From Pararhizobium mangrovi (GTDB lineage Bacteria > Pseudomonadota > Alphaproteobacteria > Rhizobiales > Rhizobiaceae), in contig NZ_VHLH01000038.1 of the NCBI RefSeq assembly GCF_006516965.1, positions 1 through 36,131 on the forward strand: 36,131 nt of DNA. Direction: 5' to 3'. Positions within the stretch are counted from its first letter, which is position 1, and each line of letters opens with the position of its first letter. Below, piece by piece: positions 1 through 8,840 of the stretch. The translations under genes were made by a program, and so were the position numbers. The notes below the pieces were generated by a model. The model saw only the letters and a list, made by a program, of their open reading frames with translations. It ran no database searches and was not told the DNA's origin.

Positions 1-1
1 T

Positions 2-94
2 CAGTACAATTGGCACCGTCCCCATGGCGGGATAAACGACACCGTGCCCATCAGCCGCCTCGGTCTCGATCAGGACAACCTGTTGAGGCTCTAA
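2..94 (+). mobile_element. 3' end of an IS481-family transposase gene, cut by the window edge
   Basis: The first bases read in one open frame to a TAA at 92-94. The 30 residues visible contain YNWHRPHGGIND followed by PISRLGL and DNLLRL, which match the usual C-terminus of IS481-family DDE transposases (YNxHRPH...PxSRLG...NLLRLH). The catalytic core lies outside the window. The protein stops at LRL, a little earlier than the common LRLH ending. No terminal inverted repeat is evident after the stop; the sequence passes directly into a dispersed repeat. This could be the edge of an intact element or a trimmed remnant, and the window does not show which. Confidence 0.72.
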
Positions 95-180
95 AGAGCA
101 TTCTCCAACCGGACCGATCACCCGGCGCCGCGAACGATTGCGGGATAGAGCGCAGGACCTGATGCACTCGGGGCGAGGCG
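95..180 (+). repeat. Dispersed intergenic repeat, copy 1
   Basis: About 86 bases between the transposase stop and the stop codon of the minus-strand acetyltransferase. It shares ordered blocks with 35851-35950 in the same orientation: AGAGC, ACCGGACCGATC, GAACGAT, GGGATAGAGCGC, GGACC, GATGCA, TCGGG and CGAGG. Spacing between blocks differs slightly. Each copy looks like two related half-units, each starting AGAGC and containing a GGACC...TCGGG imperfect palindrome. This suggests a short non-coding, palindromic dispersed repeat of the kind common between genes in this order. The family is not one I can name. Confidence 0.6.
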
Positions 181-181
181 T

Positions 182-1459
182 TCAGCGTTGGAGCCGGGCG
201 ATCGTGCGGACCTTGTCGCGCAAGCGCCTGGCGATGCTGCGGGTGTTTTCGTAGAGGTGATAGCGCGTGGCGACCTGGCGGACGTCGCGGTCGTTTTCCG
301 GCGTCAGGCCGACGACGAGGGTGCCGATCGTGGCACGCTCGGCCCAGAACCGATCCATGACCGGATGATCCGGAAGCGCGCAGGAATCGGTGCGCAGTAT
401 GTTGGCGTCCTCGAGCTGCCATTCGGTCAGCCGGCGCATCAGCAGTGCACCGGGCGAATCCTTGCCCTGGGCTTCGTCGTAAGCCGTCTTCCAGGTGTAT
501 GCCGTGCCCCCCATGACGAAGACCACCATGCCGGCGATCATGCGGCCGTCGAGATCGAGGGCGTGGATACGCACCGCGTCGATTTCGGCGAGATTGGCGA
601 TGGCCTCGCGCGTGAAGGCGGCACGGTAGCGGTCGTTGATGAGGGCGGTGCGCTGTCGTCCCTTCCAGCCGTCGGCTTCGAGGAACAGGAAATCTTCGAG
701 CCGCCGGGCCACGGCGTCCGGCTGGCGTGCGACGTCGTAGGTAAGCCGACCCGTTCCTTCCAGCCGGCGTTGCTGACGGTTGAGTTCGTTGCGGCGGTGC
801 TTCGACAGGCGCTCGCGCAGATAGGTTTCGCCGTCGAGCGTCGATTCCAGCACGGCCCGGCTGTGGCGCTGGACTTCGGCGAGCGCGAGACCGCGCGAGA
901 GCGCAATGGCGCGCAGCGTACGCACGAACGGCCCGTCGAGGTCGAGTTGCGGCAGCACCATGACGCCGGGAAAGCCGGCTTGCGCGTCGGCGAGACCGCC
1001 GAAGAGATCGTCCAACGTGCCGGCGGCATCTTCGCGATCGACGATCGGCGTGCCGTTCGGCGCGAAGGGATTGGCCCAGGCACGCAGGATCGGCAGGCCG
1101 ATCGCCGGGCGGCGGTCGATCGAGAAGGGCATGACGAAGCGCAACCGGCTGCGTCGCTCGTCCTCGTCGCGCACCATCAGAAGCCGGATCTGCCGGTCTT
1201 CGAGCCGTGGCATCGCCGGCGCCAGGAACCGGCCGGTGAAGAAGACGTTCGGCTCGATCGCCCGGTTGGTCAGGAAGTCGAGCTCGCGCTGGAGATCGTA
1301 GCCGGCCCGTGCGGGGTAGATCGAGAGCGTACGGCCCGGCGTTTCGAGCGGCAGGGCGCGTTCGGTCTGCGGGGTCCCGGGAACGGGCTCGGGCCGTGCG
1401 GCATGGATCGGGTGCGTGCGGGAACCCTCGTGTTCCGCGAACCGCGGAGTCTCCGTCAT
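182..1459 (-). CDS. GNAT-superfamily N-acyltransferase with BioF2-like domain
   Basis: A 425-residue soluble protein with no signal peptide or membrane segment. The central and C-terminal part (about residues 200-380) resembles the BioF2-like acetyltransferase domain (Acetyltransf_6/CelD-like). It carries the basic stretch SKHRRNELNRQQRRLE, then RIHALDLDGRMIAG and AYTWKTAYDEA, which correspond to the acyl-CoA-binding beta strands of GNAT folds in this group. Related proteins are often tied to cell-envelope or exopolysaccharide modification, but the substrate cannot be read from sequence. It lies downstream of secA on the same strand, separated by 288 bases. That gap holds no convincing gene, so it probably has its own promoter. 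The ribosome-binding site before the ATG is weak and the start is therefore tentative. Confidence 0.82.
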   Translation of the reverse strand: MTETPRFAEHEGSRTHPIHAARPEPVPGTPQTERALPLETPGRTLSIYPARAGYDLQRELDFLTNRAIEPNVFFTGRFLAPAMPRLEDRQIRLLMVRDEDERRSRLRFVMPFSIDRRPAIGLPILRAWANPFAPNGTPIVDREDAAGTLDDLFGGLADAQAGFPGVMVLPQLDLDGPFVRTLRAIALSRGLALAEVQRHSRAVLESTLDGETYLRERLSKHRRNELNRQQRRLEGTGRLTYDVARQPDAVARRLEDFLFLEADGWKGRQRTALINDRYRAAFTREAIANLAEIDAVRIHALDLDGRMIAGMVVFVMGGTAYTWKTAYDEAQGKDSPGALLMRRLTEWQLEDANILRTDSCALPDHPVMDRFWAERATIGTLVVGLTPENDRDVRQVATRYHLYENTRSIARRLRDKVRTIARLQR

Positions 1460-1747
1460 GATGTCGAACCGATCGGCATGCCGCAGGAGAGGCAGACCGC
1501 ACCGCGGCCGTCGCGGCGCGCCGTCGCCGGCATGCGCATATCGGTCTCGACAGGGGAGATCGCCACGGCCGTCCGCCTTGCTGAATGATGCCGCGAAGCT
1601 GACATCCGGGTGTTAAGAAAGCTTTGTCCGACTTATCGAAATCGGTGAAGGCCGTACCGGTTACGCGATGTGCCGAGCGCTGCTGCTTCTGTCGGCAACG
1701 CTCTGGGCGCTTTGCGACCCGATCGAATCAGTTTGGCCGGAAAGACT

Positions 1748-4489
1748 TCAGACGTAGGCGCCGTGGCAATGCTTGAACTTCTTGCCCGACCCACAGGGGC
1801 AGAGTTCGTTGCGACCGACCTTACCCCAGCTTTCCGGGTTGGCGGCATCGCGTGCTTCCGGCGCCATCGCCGGGTTCGCCATGGCCGGGTTCGCCATTGG
1901 CCGGGTCAGCGTCTCGCCGTCGGCGAACTCGTCCTCGCCGGTCAGCGGATCGGCGTGGTGCGCTTCCATCTGCTGCGGCTGGATGAGATCCGGTTCCGGC
2001 TGTTCCTGGACGAGCTCGACCCGCATCAGTTGTGCCGTCACGTTCTGGCGCAGATTGACGAGCAGGCTCTGGAAGAGTTCGAAGGCTTCGGCCTTGTACT
2101 CCTGCAGCGGATCGCGCTGGCCGTAGCCGCGGAAGCCGATGACCGAACGCAGGTGGTCGAGATTGACGAGATGCTCGCGCCAGAGGCTGTCGAGCGTCTG
2201 CATAACGATCGACTTCTCGACATAGGGCAGCACTTCCGGGCCGATGCGTTCGGCGCGTTCGGTCGCCGCCTTGTCCGCGGCCGCCGTGATGCGCTCGTGG
2301 ATGTCGTCCTCAGCGATTCCCTCCTCTTCGATCCAGTCCTGGATCGGCAGGTCGAGGTTCAGGTGGGTCTGCGCATCCTCGCGCAGACCTTCCGCGTTCC
2401 ACTGCTCGGCGTAGGCGTTTTCGGGAATATGCCGCGCGACCATCGCGTCGATCACCTCCGAACGCATGTCGGCGATCGTCTCGGAGATGTCCTCGGCGTC
2501 CATCAGCTCCAGGCGCTGGTCGAAGACGACCTTGCGCTGGTCGTTCATGACGTCGTCGTATTTCAGGAGGTTCTTGCGGATGTCGAAGTTACGGCCCTCG
2601 ACCTTCTTCTGCGCCCGCTCGACCGCCTTGTTGATCCACGGGTGGACGATCGCCTCGCCCTCCTCGAGGCCGAGCTTCTGCAGCATGCCGTCCATCCGGT
2701 CGGAGCCGAAGATGCGCATCAGGTCGTCCTGCAGCGACAGGAAGAACTTGGAGCGGCCCGGATCGCCCTGTCGGCCGGAGCGGCCGCGCAGCTGGTTGTC
2801 GATGCGCCGGCTCTCGTGGCGCTCGGTGGCGAGCACGTAGAGCCCGCCGGCGGCCTTCGCCTCTTCCTTCAGCCTGGCGATCTCCTCGCGGATGGCGGCC
2901 TCGCGCGCCTGGCGCTCCTCGCCTTCCACCGCGGCGTCGATCTCGCGCTCGAAGCGCATGTCGGGGTTGCCGCCGAGCTGGATGTCGGTACCGCGGCCGG
3001 CCATGTTGGTTGCGATCGTCACCGCGCCGGGCACGCCGGCCTGAGCGACGATATAGGCCTCCTGCTCATGGTAGCGGGCGTTCAGAACCTGGAAGTCCTT
3101 GACGTTCGCCTTCTTGAGAACTTCGGCGAGCACTTCCGACTTTTCGATCGACGTCGTGCCGACGAGGACCGGCTGGCCGCGCCCCTGCGCTTCCTCGATG
3201 TCCTTGACGATCGCCGCGTACTTCTCCTCGTTCGTGCGATAGACCTCGTCGTGCTGGTCGTCGCGCGCGATCGGCAAATTGGTCGGCACCTCGACCACGG
3301 AGAGGCCGTAGATGTTGCCGAACTCCTCGGCTTCCGTCGTCGCCGTACCCGTCATGCCGGCGAGCTTGTCGTACATGCGGAAATAGTTCTGGAAGGTGAT
3401 CGAGGCGAGCGTCTGGTTTTCGGGCTGGATGGTGACGTGTTCCTTCGCCTCCAGCGCCTGGTGCTGGCCTTCCGAATAGCGCCGGCCGGGCATCATGCGG
3501 CCGGTGAACTCGTCGATGATGACGATCTCGTCGTTGCGGACGATGTAGTCCTTGTCGCGCGTGAACAGCTTGTGGGCCTTCAGTGCGTTGTTCACGTGGT
3601 GGACGATGCCGACGTTCTCGATGTCGTAGAGCGATTCGCCGCGCAGCATGTCGTCGGCGGCAAGCATCTGCTCGAGCTTTTCCGTGCCGTCCTCGGTGAA
3701 GTTCGCGGTACGCTCCTTCTCGTCGACCTCGTAGTCCTCGTCGGAAAGCTGGAGGATATAGGTGTCGATCGACTTGTAGAGATCGGACCGGTCGTCGAGC
3801 GGGCCGGAGATGATGAGCGGCGTGCGCGCCTCGTCGACGAGGATCGAGTCCACTTCGTCGACGATCGCGTAGGCGTGTCCGCGCTGGACCATCTGTCCGC
3901 GCTCGTACTTCATGTTGTCGCGCAGATAGTCGAAGCCGAGCTCGTTGTTGGTGCCGTAGGTGATGTCGCAGGCATAGGCGGCACGGCGCGCGTCGTCGTC
4001 CATGCCGTGGGCGATGACGCCGACCGACATGCCGAGGAAACGATAGATACGACCCATCCACTCGGCGTCGCGCGAGGCGAGGTAGTCGTTCACGGTGACG
4101 ACATGGACGCCCTTGCCGGCAAGGGCGTTCAGGTAGACGGGAAGGGTCGCGACCAGCGTCTTGCCTTCGCCGGTCTTCATCTCGGCGATCGCGTTGTCGT
4201 TGAGGATCATGCCGCCGATGAGCTGCACGTCGAAGGGCCTGAGGCCGATGACGCGTTTGGAGGCCTCGCGCACGACGGCGAAGGCGGGCACCAGAAGGTC
4301 GTCCGTGCTCTTGCCGTCGGCGAGTTCGCGCCGGAACTCGGCCGTCCTTGCGGCGAGCGCCTCGTCGGTGAGCGCGGCCATCTCCTCTTCCAGCGCGTTG
4401 ATCGCGGGGACCTGCGCGCTGTAGCCCTTGACCTGTCGGTCGTTCGAAGAACCGAAGAACTTGCGCGCGATGCCGCCGAAGCTGACCAT
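1748..4489 (-). CDS. secA: Protein translocase subunit SecA
   Basis: The ATPase motor that drives unfolded preproteins through the SecYEG channel at the inner membrane. The 913-residue length is typical of alphaproteobacterial SecA. The Walker A motif MKTGEGKT is at residues 104-111, and the [15 protein letters not shown] segment follows in nucleotide-binding domain 1. The second ATPase domain contains [14 protein letters not shown] and [13 protein letters not shown]. The C-terminus carries the zinc/SecB-binding tail [14 protein letters not shown], with metal ligands C897, C899, C908 and H909. The start has an AAAGGA ribosome-binding site about 10 bases upstream. It is transcribed divergently from the parvulin gene across a 257-base gap, so an exported folding catalyst lies next to the export motor. 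Confidence 0.98.
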   Translation of the reverse strand: MVSFGGIARKFFGSSNDRQVKGYSAQVPAINALEEEMAALTDEALAARTAEFRRELADGKSTDDLLVPAFAVVREASKRVIGLRPFDVQLIGGMILNDNAIAEMKTGEGKTLVATLPVYLNALAGKGVHVVTVNDYLASRDAEWMGRIYRFLGMSVGVIAHGMDDDARRAAYACDITYGTNNELGFDYLRDNMKYERGQMVQRGHAYAIVDEVDSILVDEARTPLIISGPLDDRSDLYKSIDTYILQLSDEDYEVDEKERTANFTEDGTEKLEQMLAADDMLRGESLYDIENVGIVHHVNNALKAHKLFTRDKDYIVRNDEIVIIDEFTGRMMPGRRYSEGQHQALEAKEHVTIQPENQTLASITFQNYFRMYDKLAGMTGTATTEAEEFGNIYGLSVVEVPTNLPIARDDQHDEVYRTNEEKYAAIVKDIEEAQGRGQPVLVGTTSIEKSEVLAEVLKKANVKDFQVLNARYHEQEAYIVAQAGVPGAVTIATNMAGRGTDIQLGGNPDMRFEREIDAAVEGEERQAREAAIREEIARLKEEAKAAGGLYVLATERHESRRIDNQLRGRSGRQGDPGRSKFFLSLQDDLMRIFGSDRMDGMLQKLGLEEGEAIVHPWINKAVERAQKKVEGRNFDIRKNLLKYDDVMNDQRKVVFDQRLELMDAEDISETIADMRSEVIDAMVARHIPENAYAEQWNAEGLREDAQTHLNLDLPIQDWIEEEGIAEDDIHERITAAADKAATERAERIGPEVLPYVEKSIVMQTLDSLWREHLVNLDHLRSVIGFRGYGQRDPLQEYKAEAFELFQSLLVNLRQNVTAQLMRVELVQEQPEPDLIQPQQMEAHHADPLTGEDEFADGETLTRPMANPAMANPAMAPEARDAANPESWGKVGRNELCPCGSGKKFKHCHGAYV

Positions 4490-4746
4490 GAAGATGGTCC
4501 TTTCTATCTGGTCTTAGAAGCCGGGACGTGCTCGGCGATGATGCGCTCGCCTCGACGATGCCCAGGGTCCACACCCGCCGGAACCGGGCCGGCCCCCTGT
4601 CTGGACCCACGGTTTCGGGACAGATAAGAGGGGGTTTGGAGGATGTCAACGTCGCCGGAAACGCCCCGGCCCGTCACATCATCGCCGGATTCATGGCGCC
4701 CCCAAGGCGCCCGCACCAACCGAAAAAGACGGGAGCCACCAGAACC

Positions 4747-5811
4747 ATGCGCTATTCCCCATTGCTCGCCGCGGCACTCCTTGCGTGTGCCACCGGCGCG
4801 CAGAGCCCTGCATTCGCTGCCGACAACGCCGGTTCCAATGCCAAGCAGGCCCCCAAGCAGGCTCAGGCCGGCAGCACCGCGACCGGTTCGGATGCGGGCA
4901 AATCGTCCGCCGACGGCACTCAGGGTGGCGACAACCAGCCGATCTCTCCCGACACGGTGGTCGCCACCGTCGGCGACATGAAGATCACCGGCGCCGACCT
5001 GCAGATGGCGGAGGCCGGCCTCGGCCAGCAGCTCGCGCAGGTGCCCCCGCAGCAGCGACAGGTCGCCGCACTTTCCGCCGCCATCGACGTCAAGCTGCTC
5101 GCCAAGAAGGCCGAGCAGGCGAACATCCAGGACAGCGACGAGTTCAAGCAGCAGATGCAGTATCTGCGCGAGCGCGAGCTGCACAATCTCTACTTCCAGG
5201 AGAAGATCGCCGACGCGATCACCGAGCAGGACATCGAGAAGCGCTACAAGAAGGAGATCGCTTCCCAGCCGGCTCAGCAGGAGGTCGAGGCGCGCCATAT
5301 CCTCGTGAAGACCAAGAAGGAAGCCGAGGACATCATCAAGAAGCTCGACAACGGCGCCGACTTCGCCAAGCTCGCCAAGGACAATTCGACCGGTCCGAGC
5401 GCCGAAAAGGGCGGTGAGCTCGGCTACTTCACGAAGGGACAGATGGTCCCGGCATTCGACAAGGCCGCCTTCTCCCTCAAGAAGGGGCAGTACACCGAAC
5501 AGCCGGTGGAGACCCAGTTCGGCTGGCACGTCATCAAGGTCGAGGACAAGCGCGACGCCAAGCCGCCGTCACTCGATCAGGTCTCCGACCAGATCCGCCA
5601 GGTGCTCCTGCAGGAACGCTACGCCGAGGTGCTTCAGCAGGCGCGCAACGACGTCAAGGTCAACGTCGAGAACAAGCAGCTCGCGCAGGCCTACGATGCC
5701 ATGAACGCCGCCGAGGCCGCGCAGATGAAGAGCGAAGACGGCTCGTCGGGCAATGGCCAGAGCGACAGCCAGGGCGGGGCGTCGGACACCGACTCCTCGA
5801 ACGCCAAGTAA
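4747..5811 (+). CDS. Exported parvulin-type peptidyl-prolyl isomerase
   Basis: A 354-residue periplasmic folding factor that catalyses cis-trans isomerisation of prolyl bonds. The start at 4747 was chosen because it begins a clear Sec signal peptide ([17 protein letters not shown]...SPAFAA). Upstream in-frame codons would bury this signal. A low-complexity Gln/Ala/Ser/Gly linker follows to about residue 60. Next come a SurA_N-like helical region (about 75-175) and a parvulin domain (about 178-270) with [27 protein letters not shown] and [11 protein letters not shown]. The C-terminus is an Asp/Ser/Gly-rich disordered tail. Family relatives are PrsA, SurA and the rhizobial parvulin-like protein. 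It leads a plus-strand run with argJ, and faces secA divergently. Confidence 0.93.
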   Translation: MRYSPLLAAALLACATGAQSPAFAADNAGSNAKQAPKQAQAGSTATGSDAGKSSADGTQGGDNQPISPDTVVATVGDMKITGADLQMAEAGLGQQLAQVPPQQRQVAALSAAIDVKLLAKKAEQANIQDSDEFKQQMQYLRERELHNLYFQEKIADAITEQDIEKRYKKEIASQPAQQEVEARHILVKTKKEAEDIIKKLDNGADFAKLAKDNSTGPSAEKGGELGYFTKGQMVPAFDKAAFSLKKGQYTEQPVETQFGWHVIKVEDKRDAKPPSLDQVSDQIRQVLLQERYAEVLQQARNDVKVNVENKQLAQAYDAMNAAEAAQMKSEDGSSGNGQSDSQGGASDTDSSNAK

Positions 5812-5827
5812 GGCTTCGGCGAATTGG

Positions 5828-5851
5828 CGCCGGCCCCTCTTCGGGCCGGCG
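5828..5851 (+). terminator. GC-rich hairpin after the parvulin gene
   Basis: Perfect 9-base stem, CGCCGGCCC at 5828-5836 with GGGCCGGCG at 5843-5851, around a six-base loop CTCTTC. It starts 16 bases after the stop codon. No T-run follows, so it may act as an attenuator or an mRNA 3'-end stabiliser more than as a full intrinsic terminator. Confidence 0.5.
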
Positions 5852-5921
5852 TACGGCATGTGTACCGTTTCGTCGCGGCCTGGTGGCCGCGCGATCTCCT
5901 GAACGCCAGCGGAAGACGACG

Positions 5922-7166
5922 ATGAGCCAGACGACGGTTTCCCCGCTTGCGCCCGATACGATCGCGGCACTGCCGGCTCTTGACGGCGTGCGCCTGTCGA
6001 CGGCCGCCGCCGGCATCAAGTATGCCGGTCGGCCCGACGTCATGATGATGGTGTTCGACGCGACGGCCGACGTCGCCGGCGTCTTCACCCGCTCGCTGTG
6101 TCCTTCCGCCCCCGTCGACCATTGCCGGCACGCGCTCGCCGCCGGGCGGGCACGCGCGCTCGTCGTCAATTCCGGCAACGCCAACGCCTTCACCGGCCGC
6201 CTCGGCGCCGAGGCGACGGCGCGAACGGCCGATGCTACGGCTGCCGCGCTCGGCTGCGGCGACAACGAGGTCTTTCTCGCCTCCACCGGCGTCATCGGCG
6301 AACCGCTCGACGCCGCCCCGATCGTCGACGCGCTGCCGACGCTTGTCGCTTCGGCAAACGGCGAAGGCTGGCTCGACGCCGCGCGCGCCATCATGACGAC
6401 CGACACCTATCCGAAGGTCGCCACCCGCATCGCCAGGATCGACGATGTCGACGTGACGCTGAACGGCATGGCGAAGGGTGCGGGCATGATCGCCCCGGAC
6501 ATGGCGACGATGCTCGCCTTCGTCGCCACCGATGCCGACATCGATGCGAAGGTTCTGCAGGCGCTTCTCGTCGAAGCGACGGAACCGACCTTCAACGCCA
6601 TCACGGTCGACAGCGACACCTCCACTTCCGACACCCTGCTCATGTTCGCGACGGGCACCGCCGGCGCGCGCGGCCAGGCACGGCTGGAGAGCGCCGACGA
6701 TCGACGGCTCGCAGATTTCCGCCGCGCGCTCGCCGATCTGATGAAGGATCTCGCGCTTCAGGTCGTCAGTGACGGCGAGGGGGCGCGCAAGCTGGTCGAG
6801 ATCACCGTGACCGGCGCCTCTTCGCCAAACGCGGCAAAGCGGATCGCCCGCTCGATCGCCGACTCGCCCCTCGTCAAGACGGCCATCGCCGGCGAGGACG
6901 CGAACTGGGGCCGGGTGGTCATGGCTGTCGGCAAGGCCGGCGAACGCGCCGAGCGCGACCGTCTGGCCATCTGGTTCGCCGACGTGCGCGTCGCCGTCGA
7001 CGGCATGCGCGATCCGGATTATTCGGAGGAAGCCGCCGCGGCCGTGATGCGCGAGCCGAAGATTCCGGTGCGGGTCGATCTCGGCATCGGGCAGGGGCAG
7101 GCGACGGTGTGGACCTGCGACCTGACGCGGGAATACGTCGCGATCAACGGTGATTATCGTAGCTAG
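5922..7166 (+). CDS. argJ: Bifunctional ornithine acetyltransferase / N-acetylglutamate synthase
   Basis: Arginine biosynthesis enzyme of the cytoplasm. It transfers acetyl from N-acetylornithine to glutamate (cyclic pathway) and, in bifunctional forms, also acetylates glutamate from acetyl-CoA. The 414-residue length is normal. The precursor self-cleaves before a Thr, and the hallmark segment [16 protein letters not shown] places that nucleophile at T196, inside ATML. Other family segments are [11 protein letters not shown] and the C-terminal [16 protein letters not shown]. The ATG at 5922 follows GGAAGACGACG and was preferred over an in-frame codon 39 bases upstream. The GNAT gene follows after 18 bases. 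Arginine made here is one of the two substrates of the cyanophycin synthetase encoded 8 kb to the right. Confidence 0.97.
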   Translation: MSQTTVSPLAPDTIAALPALDGVRLSTAAAGIKYAGRPDVMMMVFDATADVAGVFTRSLCPSAPVDHCRHALAAGRARALVVNSGNANAFTGRLGAEATARTADATAAALGCGDNEVFLASTGVIGEPLDAAPIVDALPTLVASANGEGWLDAARAIMTTDTYPKVATRIARIDDVDVTLNGMAKGAGMIAPDMATMLAFVATDADIDAKVLQALLVEATEPTFNAITVDSDTSTSDTLLMFATGTAGARGQARLESADDRRLADFRRALADLMKDLALQVVSDGEGARKLVEITVTGASSPNAAKRIARSIADSPLVKTAIAGEDANWGRVVMAVGKAGERAERDRLAIWFADVRVAVDGMRDPDYSEEAAAAVMREPKIPVRVDLGIGQGQATVWTCDLTREYVAINGDYRS

Positions 7167-7184
7167 GTGCATGGGAGTCCGGCG

Positions 7185-7982
7185 ATGACGACCGTTTCCG
7201 GCGATATTGGCGTGGAAGCGGCGGCGAGACCGGATCTCGCGGCCGTCCGCCGGCTCGAGGCCGTCGGCTTTCGCGCCTGGCCGGCCGCCTCCGTGCAATA
7301 CGACGGAAGCTGGCAGCTTCGCCTGACGGCCGGTCATCCCTCCAAGCGGCTGAACTCGGTCAATCCGCTCGACCCTTCGGACACGAACGACCTCGAAACC
7401 CGGATCGAACGCGCGGCCGGCCGGTTTCGCGCCTACGGCCGGCCGCTCGTCTTTCGCCAGACGCCGCTCGCGCCGGATCCCCTCGACGCCTATTTCGACA
7501 CGCATGGCTGGTCGCGTTTCGACGAGACGCAAGTGATGACGGCCGATATCGCCGCCATCGACCTTTCGGCCGCGCAGGATCGCGTGCCGGTGCGCGATCT
7601 CGGGCGCTACGTCGATGCTTCGATCGCCATTCTGGGCCACGACCTGGCTCTCAAACCGGGTCTCACGGAAGTGCTGAGCTCCATCCGGCCGCCGAGCGGG
7701 CTCTTCGTGCTTGCCGACGATGCCGGTCCGGCCGCCTCCCTTCTCTGCGTCCAGGACAACGATCTCGCCGGCCTGTTCGAAATCGGGACGCGCGCCGATG
7801 CGCGAAGGCGCGGGCTTGCGCGCAGTACGATCGCCACCGCGCTCGCCTGGGCCCGACAGAACGGCGCGCACCGCGCCTGGCTGCAGGTCGAACGCGCGAA
7901 TGCGCCGGCGCTCTCGCTCTACGGTGCGCTCGGTTTCGAAGAGACCTACCGTTACGTCTACCGCCAGCGGAGCGAACCATGA
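7185..7982 (+). CDS. GNAT family N-acetyltransferase
   Basis: A 265-residue cytoplasmic protein. The C-terminal half holds the GNAT core: LFEIGTRADARRRGLARS gives the acetyl-CoA pyrophosphate-binding R/QxxGxG/A-like loop, and AWLQVERANAPALSLYGALGF is the usual strand 5/helix motif. The N-terminal half is divergent and may be a second, degenerate GNAT fold. The start at 7185 is preceded by GGGAG about 7 bases upstream. A GTG at 7167, directly after the argJ stop, is possible but lacks a good site. The stop overlaps the start of mutT by ATGA, so the two are translationally coupled. The substrate is unknown. Its place between argJ and mutT matches the order I recall in related rhizobia. Confidence 0.9.
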   Translation: MTTVSGDIGVEAAARPDLAAVRRLEAVGFRAWPAASVQYDGSWQLRLTAGHPSKRLNSVNPLDPSDTNDLETRIERAAGRFRAYGRPLVFRQTPLAPDPLDAYFDTHGWSRFDETQVMTADIAAIDLSAAQDRVPVRDLGRYVDASIAILGHDLALKPGLTEVLSSIRPPSGLFVLADDAGPAASLLCVQDNDLAGLFEIGTRADARRRGLARSTIATALAWARQNGAHRAWLQVERANAPALSLYGALGFEETYRYVYRQRSEP

Positions 7983-8398
7983 GCATGGATACGCGGACGC
8001 GGCCGATCGTGCTGGTCGTCGCCTGTGCGCTGATCGACACGGACGGCCGCCTGCTTCTGGCACAACGGCCCGAAGGCAAGCCGATGGCAGGCCTTTGGGA
8101 ATTTCCGGGAGGCAAGGTGGAGGCGGGGGAAAGCCCGGAGACGGCCCTCCTGCGCGAACTTGCGGAAGAACTCGGCGTGGAAACGGACGTTGCCTGCCTC
8201 GCGCCGCTCACCTTCGCGAGCCACGCCTATGACGACTTCCATCTGCTGATGCCGTTGTTCGTGTGCCGGCGTTACCGGGGCATTCCGGCTCCGCGCGAGG
8301 GCCAGGCGCTGAAATGGGTGCGCGCAGCGGCCCTTCGCGACTATCCGATGCCGCCCGCCGACGCACCGCTGATCCCCTTTCTCCAGGACCTCCTGTGA
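7979..8398 (+). CDS. mutT: Nudix hydrolase, MutT type (8-oxo-dGTP diphosphatase)
   Basis: Sanitises the nucleotide pool by hydrolysing 8-oxo-dGTP to the monophosphate, which prevents A:T to C:G transversions. The 139-residue length is typical. The Nudix box GX5EX7REUXEEXGU is complete, beginning GGKVEAGESPE at about residue 44 and ending RELAEELGV. WEFPGGK before it and the C-terminal MPPADAPLIPFL segment also fit MutT. The start codon overlaps the stop of the GNAT gene by four bases, with GGAG inside that gene serving as ribosome-binding site. It is the last gene of the argJ run. Confidence 0.93.
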   Translation: MSMDTRTRPIVLVVACALIDTDGRLLLAQRPEGKPMAGLWEFPGGKVEAGESPETALLRELAEELGVETDVACLAPLTFASHAYDDFHLLMPLFVCRRYRGIPAPREGQALKWVRAAALRDYPMPPADAPLIPFLQDLL

Positions 8399-8480
8399 AG
8401 CCCGCCGGGCCCGCGCCTTAAGGACTTCTTTACGTGTATGGCCTAGCCGTGAATGCGGTGAGGCCGAACGTGGGGACGTC

Positions 8481-8795
8481 ATGCAGCGCAACGATTTCTG
8501 GACGACCGTGCGGCAACGCGACGTGCGATCGGGTGCCTTCGGCGGCGCCGGCGCATTGCGCGCCTCGCTGCTCTTTGCGGGACTGGCGGTCCTCGCGACG
8601 CTCCTCGTGACCCCGCTTCTCGCATCGCGCGACATCTCGCTTGCCACGCGTACGGCAAGGCTCGACCGGATGACCACCGGCTCGATCGGCGCAGGCGTCA
8701 CGGACGGTGCTTATACGGTACGGCGAAGCGTCACGCAGCCGATGCCCGCGGTCCTGTGCATCGTCGGTACCGGCCGCAAGGATACGTGCCGGTAA
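8481..8795 (+). CDS. Small single-span membrane protein of unknown function
   Basis: A 104-residue protein with one strong hydrophobic segment (about residues 27-48, ASLLFAGLAVLATLLVTPLL). The preceding N-terminus is positively charged and would stay in the cytoplasm. The C-terminal part carries SIGAGVTDGAYTVRRSV and ends with two cysteines in VLCIVG...DTCR, which could form a disulfide if periplasmic. A GGGGAC site precedes the ATG. The 82-base gap after mutT contains TTAAGGACTTC...TATGG, a possible separate promoter. I recognise no named family, though small proteins of this layout occur widely in the order. Confidence 0.68.
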   Translation: MQRNDFWTTVRQRDVRSGAFGGAGALRASLLFAGLAVLATLLVTPLLASRDISLATRTARLDRMTTGSIGAGVTDGAYTVRRSVTQPMPAVLCIVGTGRKDTCR

Positions 8796-8812
8796 ACGCC
8801 TCCTCCCGTCAT

Positions 8813-8827
8813 GGCTTGAACCAAGCC
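8813..8827. terminator. Small hairpin between convergent genes
   Basis: GGCTTG at 8813-8818 and CAAGCC at 8822-8827 form a six-base stem with a three-base loop in the 45-base gap between the small membrane protein gene and the acyl-CoA synthetase. GC-rich bases follow and there is no T-run, so terminator activity is only possible. Confidence 0.3.
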
Positions 8828-8840
8828 CGGGGCCCGTCTC

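Noticed and set aside
1460-1747. Possible small gene between secA and the acetyltransferase gene
   Set aside because: Frames here are either continuations of neighbouring shadows or lack a ribosome-binding site; no RNA structure or terminator stands out.
1670-4627. Plus-strand open frame of 985 codons opposite secA
   Set aside because: It is the mirror of the secA frame in GC-rich DNA. Its Val/Leu/Asp/Arg-rich translation matches no family, while the opposite strand gives a perfect SecA.
4528-4746. Longer N-terminus for the parvulin
   Set aside because: The extra 73 residues lack homology and would place the signal peptide inside the protein.
8799-8807. Another CCTCCTCCC motif between the small membrane protein and acyl-CoA synthetase genes
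   Set aside because: It is not in a hairpin loop, and no second or third copy lies near it, so a second cuckoo-type RNA is not supported.
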